Position numbers and translations under genes: made by a program. 64,000 nt of DNA from Cyclobacterium sp. (lineage in GTDB: Bacteria > Bacteroidota > Bacteroidia > Cytophagales > Cyclobacteriaceae): contig NZ_JABURL010000016.1 in assembly GCF_014762705.1 (NCBI RefSeq), forward strand, positions 1 to 64,000. The letters run 5' to 3'. Under the pieces are notes generated by a model. That model made no database searches, was not told where the DNA came from, and worked only from the letters and a program-made list of their open reading frames with translations. Of the stretch, positions 61,491 to 64,000 are shown piece by piece; position 1 is the stretch's first letter; the number at the start of each line of letters is the position of its first letter.

Positions 61491-61735
61491 ATTCCTATAA
61501 AAGTATCCAAAACAAACTACAAACACAATTTTTTTAGCATAAAGTTATAATGCCTTTGAGGGTGCAAGCTGCTATGAATCAGCGTTTAAATACAGGTAAA
61601 AACCAGTCTGGAAGGCTATTTGACAAATAAATTGAAGTAGAAATACAATTAAAAGCGCTTGAAAGCAACTTGAGGATAAAAAGTGGGGAGGTTTCCCATA
61701 AAATTCAAAACAAAAGAAAAAATACCTGTTGAAGG
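61491..61735. other. Gap between ispB and the dcw promoter, no gene seen
   Basis: About 245 bp without a readable gene on either strand. GTGGGGAGG occurs once on the plus strand (about 61682), unpaired with other copies. No terminator for ispB is evident, so some read-through into mraZ is possible. Confidence 0.45.
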
Positions 61736-62710
61736 TTATTTTTTTCTTTCTATCGTATAGGTCACCAGGGATGAAAGCGACGATTTATAGGTGGAATCCG
61801 GAAAATCAGCCAGCAGGTTTAGTGCTTCCTGGTAAAAATTATTCATGATATTTTGAGAATATTCCAGTCCTCCTGAATTTTTGACGAATTCAATAATTTC
61901 ATTGACTGTTTTTTTGTTTTCGCTTTTATTCCGGATGAGGTAAATGATTTTTTTCTTTTCTATCCAGCTGGCTTTATTGAGGGCATAAATAAGTGGCAGC
62001 GTCATTTTTTTCTCCTTGATATCTATGCCTACAGGTTTTCCTACAACATCCTCTCCGTAATCAAAAAGATCATCTTTGATTTGAAATGCCATACCGACTT
62101 TTTCACCAAAAAGCCGCATTTTTTCGGTATTTTCCTTATTGGCACCGGCAGTGGCTGCACCTACTGCACAACAGGAAGCAATCAGGCTGGCCGTTTTTTG
62201 CCGGATGATGGTATAATAAACTTCTTCTGTAATATCCAGTTTCCTTGCTTTGGAAATCTGCAATAGCTCCCCTTCGCTCATTTCTCTTACCGCATCGGAA
62301 ACTATTTTCAGCAATTCAAAATCATTGTTTTCCACACTCAAAAGCAGGCCTCTGGACAAAAGGTAATCCCCCACCAAAACGGCTATTTTATTTTTCCAAA
62401 GGGCATTGATGGAGAAAAAACCCCTACGGTAATTGGCATCGTCCACTACATCATCGTGTACCAGGGTGGCCGTATGCAAAAGTTCAATCAGGGCAGCACC
62501 CCGGTAAGTTGCTTCAGTTATGTTTCCGCTTAGGCCAGATGTCAGAAAAACAAACATGGGACGCATTTGCTTGCCTTTTCTCCGTACAATATAGCTTGTG
62601 ATATGGTCCAGCAATTTGACCCTACTCTGCATAAAAGAGCGGAATTTTTTCTCAAAATCAGCCATTTCTATGGCTATAGGTGCTTGTATCTGCTGTAAAT
62701 CCTGCTTCAT
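61736..62710 (-). CDS. ispB: Polyprenyl diphosphate synthase
   Basis: A 324-residue trans-isoprenyl diphosphate synthase. The first Asp-rich motif is LVHDDVVDDANYRRG (DDxxD, about 85-89) and the second DDLFDYGED (about 217-221), with GKQMRPMFVFLTSGL upstream. It elongates FPP to a long-chain diphosphate, probably the menaquinone side chain (chain length not readable). The gene reads towards mraZ but has a 325-bp gap to it. Confidence 0.9.
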   Translation of the reverse strand: MKQDLQQIQAPIAIEMADFEKKFRSFMQSRVKLLDHITSYIVRRKGKQMRPMFVFLTSGLSGNITEATYRGAALIELLHTATLVHDDVVDDANYRRGFFSINALWKNKIAVLVGDYLLSRGLLLSVENNDFELLKIVSDAVREMSEGELLQISKARKLDITEEVYYTIIRQKTASLIASCCAVGAATAGANKENTEKMRLFGEKVGMAFQIKDDLFDYGEDVVGKPVGIDIKEKKMTLPLIYALNKASWIEKKKIIYLIRNKSENKKTVNEIIEFVKNSGGLEYSQNIMNNFYQEALNLLADFPDSTYKSSLSSLVTYTIERKK

Positions 62711-62801
62711 TGATTTTTTGGATGCTGCAATATTACGATCTATTCCATCATTGACAAAACTGCCTTCTTGATTATTCTGTTTAATGAATTTTATTTTTGG
62801 T

Positions 62802-62809
62802 TATCTTTG
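62802..62809 (+). promoter_or_regulatory. -7 box TATCTTTG for the acyltransferase gene
   Basis: An exact TAnnTTTG match 20 bp before the TTG start at 62830. No TTG is found at a good -33 distance. Its closeness implies a very short leader. Confidence 0.5.
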
Positions 62810-62829
62810 ACCAACCAAATGACATTCTC

Positions 62830-64000
62830 TTGACAGACGACTATATCAAACATCAGTATGCCCCCATTCTACCTAAAAAGGACGAGTGGCCTGTGGTGAA
62901 GCTGAGCAAAAGCAGAAAAGAATTTATCCAGCAAGTAGTAGCGTCAAGTAGAGAAAGGATCAAAAGCCTGACAGGTAACCAGTTGCAGGCATTGAGGGAA
63001 GAATTGGAATTGACGCTCTACAGGGAAAGGATGAGAATCAAACAGAATCCCTGGCTTGTGGATCCAGAGGATGAGGCGGTATTTTGGTCTAAAGTGAAAT
63101 CAGCACTTTTGGTCATAGGAGCCGATCAGCAATCCTTGGAAAATGAAAAAAAAGAAAAATATTATGAGGTTCTAAGTTCCATCACGCTCCGGTATGCAGA
63201 AGAAATTGCCAGTAATTTCAAACACAGCCATTATAAAATGACCCGAAGCATTGTTACTTTCGGCTTTTCAAGGCTATTGAATACTGCCAGGGTAAAAGGC
63301 TTTAAATCTGTTTTCAGCAATCAATATAGCCTTCAGGATAAAATTCAGATCATTGGAGAGACAGATCAGCTCAGGGAGTTGGCATCCAAGGGTACCATAG
63401 TGATGGTGCCTACCCATTTCAGCAATCTGGACAGCATATTAATAGGATGGACCATCAACACCCTTGGACTTCCTCCTTTTATTTACGGTGCGGGATTGAA
63501 TTTATTTAATATCCAGATTTTCGCTTATTTCATGAACGCTCTGGGAGCTTACAAGGTTGATCGGCGAAAAAAGAATCTGGTTTATCTGGAAACATTGAAA
63601 ACCTACTCCCGGGAAGCCATTCAGTTTGGTTGTCACAGTCTGTTTTTTCCAGGTGGAACCCGTTCGAGAAATGGAAACATAGAATCTAAATTGAAGCTGG
63701 GATTACTGAGTACGGCTATTGAGGCGCAGCGGGCCAACTATCAGAATGGGGACAAGGAATTTGGAAAGGTTTTTATCGTTCCTGTTACCATAAATTATCA
63801 TTTTGTATTGGAAGCCCCGAGCCTAATTCATGACCATCTCAATTTCACTGGGCAGGAAAGGTATTACCATGAATCAGATGAGTTCTCTACCTCTTATAAA
63901 ATTTCTAAATTCCTTGTCAAGTTTTTTACCAAAGGTTCTGACATATCGGTATCTATAGGAAAGGCCATGGATATACTGGGCAACCACGTGGATGTGGAAG
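62830..64000 (+). CDS. Glycerolipid acyltransferase (PlsB/PlsC superfamily), 3'-truncated
   Basis: An open frame of 390 codons runs off the right edge. It starts at a TTG (62830), since the nearby ATG is out of frame and quickly stopped. The acyltransferase motifs are THFSNLDS (H196-X4-D201) and FFPGGTRSRNGN (G275-G-T-R-S-R280), the second closer to the GGRSRTG of glycerol-3-phosphate acyltransferases than to PlsC. About 190 residues of helical sequence precede the HX4D block, longer than PlsC. It probably acylates glycerol-3-phosphate or lysophosphatidate at the membrane. The end and any further domain lie outside the window. Confidence 0.8.
   Translation, partial: MTDDYIKHQYAPILPKKDEWPVVKLSKSRKEFIQQVVASSRERIKSLTGNQLQALREELELTLYRERMRIKQNPWLVDPEDEAVFWSKVKSALLVIGADQQSLENEKKEKYYEVLSSITLRYAEEIASNFKHSHYKMTRSIVTFGFSRLLNTARVKGFKSVFSNQYSLQDKIQIIGETDQLRELASKGTIVMVPTHFSNLDSILIGWTINTLGLPPFIYGAGLNLFNIQIFAYFMNALGAYKVDRRKKNLVYLETLKTYSREAIQFGCHSLFFPGGTRSRNGNIESKLKLGLLSTAIEAQRANYQNGDKEFGKVFIVPVTINYHFVLEAPSLIHDHLNFTGQERYYHESDEFSTSYKISKFLVKFFTKGSDISVSIGKAMDILGNHVDVE

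Noticed and set aside
1..64000. CRISPR arrays, tRNA, rRNA, integrases, transposases
   Set aside because: Intergenic gaps were read for regular spaced repeats and tRNA T-arm patterns, and predicted proteins for transposase or integrase motifs. None was found, though a small RNA gene could be missed by eye.

Overview
The window looks like a chromosomal stretch of a Bacteroidota bacterium, most likely Cytophagales and close to Cyclobacteriaceae (Algoriphagus/Cyclobacterium/Echinicola type). The reasons are a Bacteroidota-style dcw cluster without murB or ddl, an FtsZ ending in FLHDNVD, a TonB receptor paired with a DUF4249 lipoprotein, a SusD remnant, a glycine-lipid acyltransferase pair, Bat aerotolerance-type proteins, and -7 boxes of the form TAnnTTTG. 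The taxonomic call is inference from gene content and was not computed. No rRNA, tRNA, CRISPR array, prophage or intact insertion sequence was seen.

Layout. 1-2.4 kb (minus): the 5' end of a thiolase gene and a short Bat-type operon (VWA protein, TPR protein, BatC). 2.8-6 kb (plus): TonB-dependent receptor and its DUF4249 partner. 6-11.7 kb (minus): a tripartite RND efflux operon tolC-acrA-acrB. 11.9-14.8 kb: an SDR, then a two-gene glycine/amino-acid lipid unit (glsA, glsB). 14.9-29.5 kb: a sugar region with an aldose dehydrogenase and FucP transporter, glucuronate isomerase, two exported TIM-barrel epimerase-like proteins, two DUF1080 (3-keto-glycoside hydrolase-type) proteins, a phosphotriesterase-like hydrolase, a polyphosphate glucokinase-like ROK kinase, a Na/phosphate symporter and a universal stress protein. 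It also holds a decayed susD and an 880-bp gene-free patch full of repeats. 29.5-45.5 kb: mixed metabolism (pirin, RfbA, lone receiver, SulP, sdhAB-ppx, fatty acid hydroxylase-like protein, GH16, DUF3500, FG-GAP protein, PNP). 46-61.4 kb (minus): the complete dcw cluster mraZ-rsmH-ftsL-ftsI-murE-mraY-murD-ftsW-murG-murC-ftsQ-ftsA-ftsZ. 61.7-64 kb: polyprenyl diphosphate synthase and a divergent, truncated glycerolipid acyltransferase.

How it fits together. The dcw cluster makes UDP-MurNAc-pentapeptide and lipid II and builds the divisome. The neighbouring polyprenyl synthase may feed quinone or carrier-lipid synthesis, and mraZ has a tandem 10-bp repeat upstream that matches the autoregulatory MraZ-box layout. 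The sugar region reads as a partly eroded utilisation locus. Two promoters in it share the 12-mer CAATCGATTGCA, which looks like a LacI-family operator, so uxaC, the TIM-barrel gene and the tandem DUF1080 gene may form one regulon. The strongest leads for new biology are this sugar/keto-sugar regulon, the repeat patch at 17.2-18.1 kb, and the FG-GAP/DUF3500 secreted pair. I found no clear sign of a defence system or other wholly new system.
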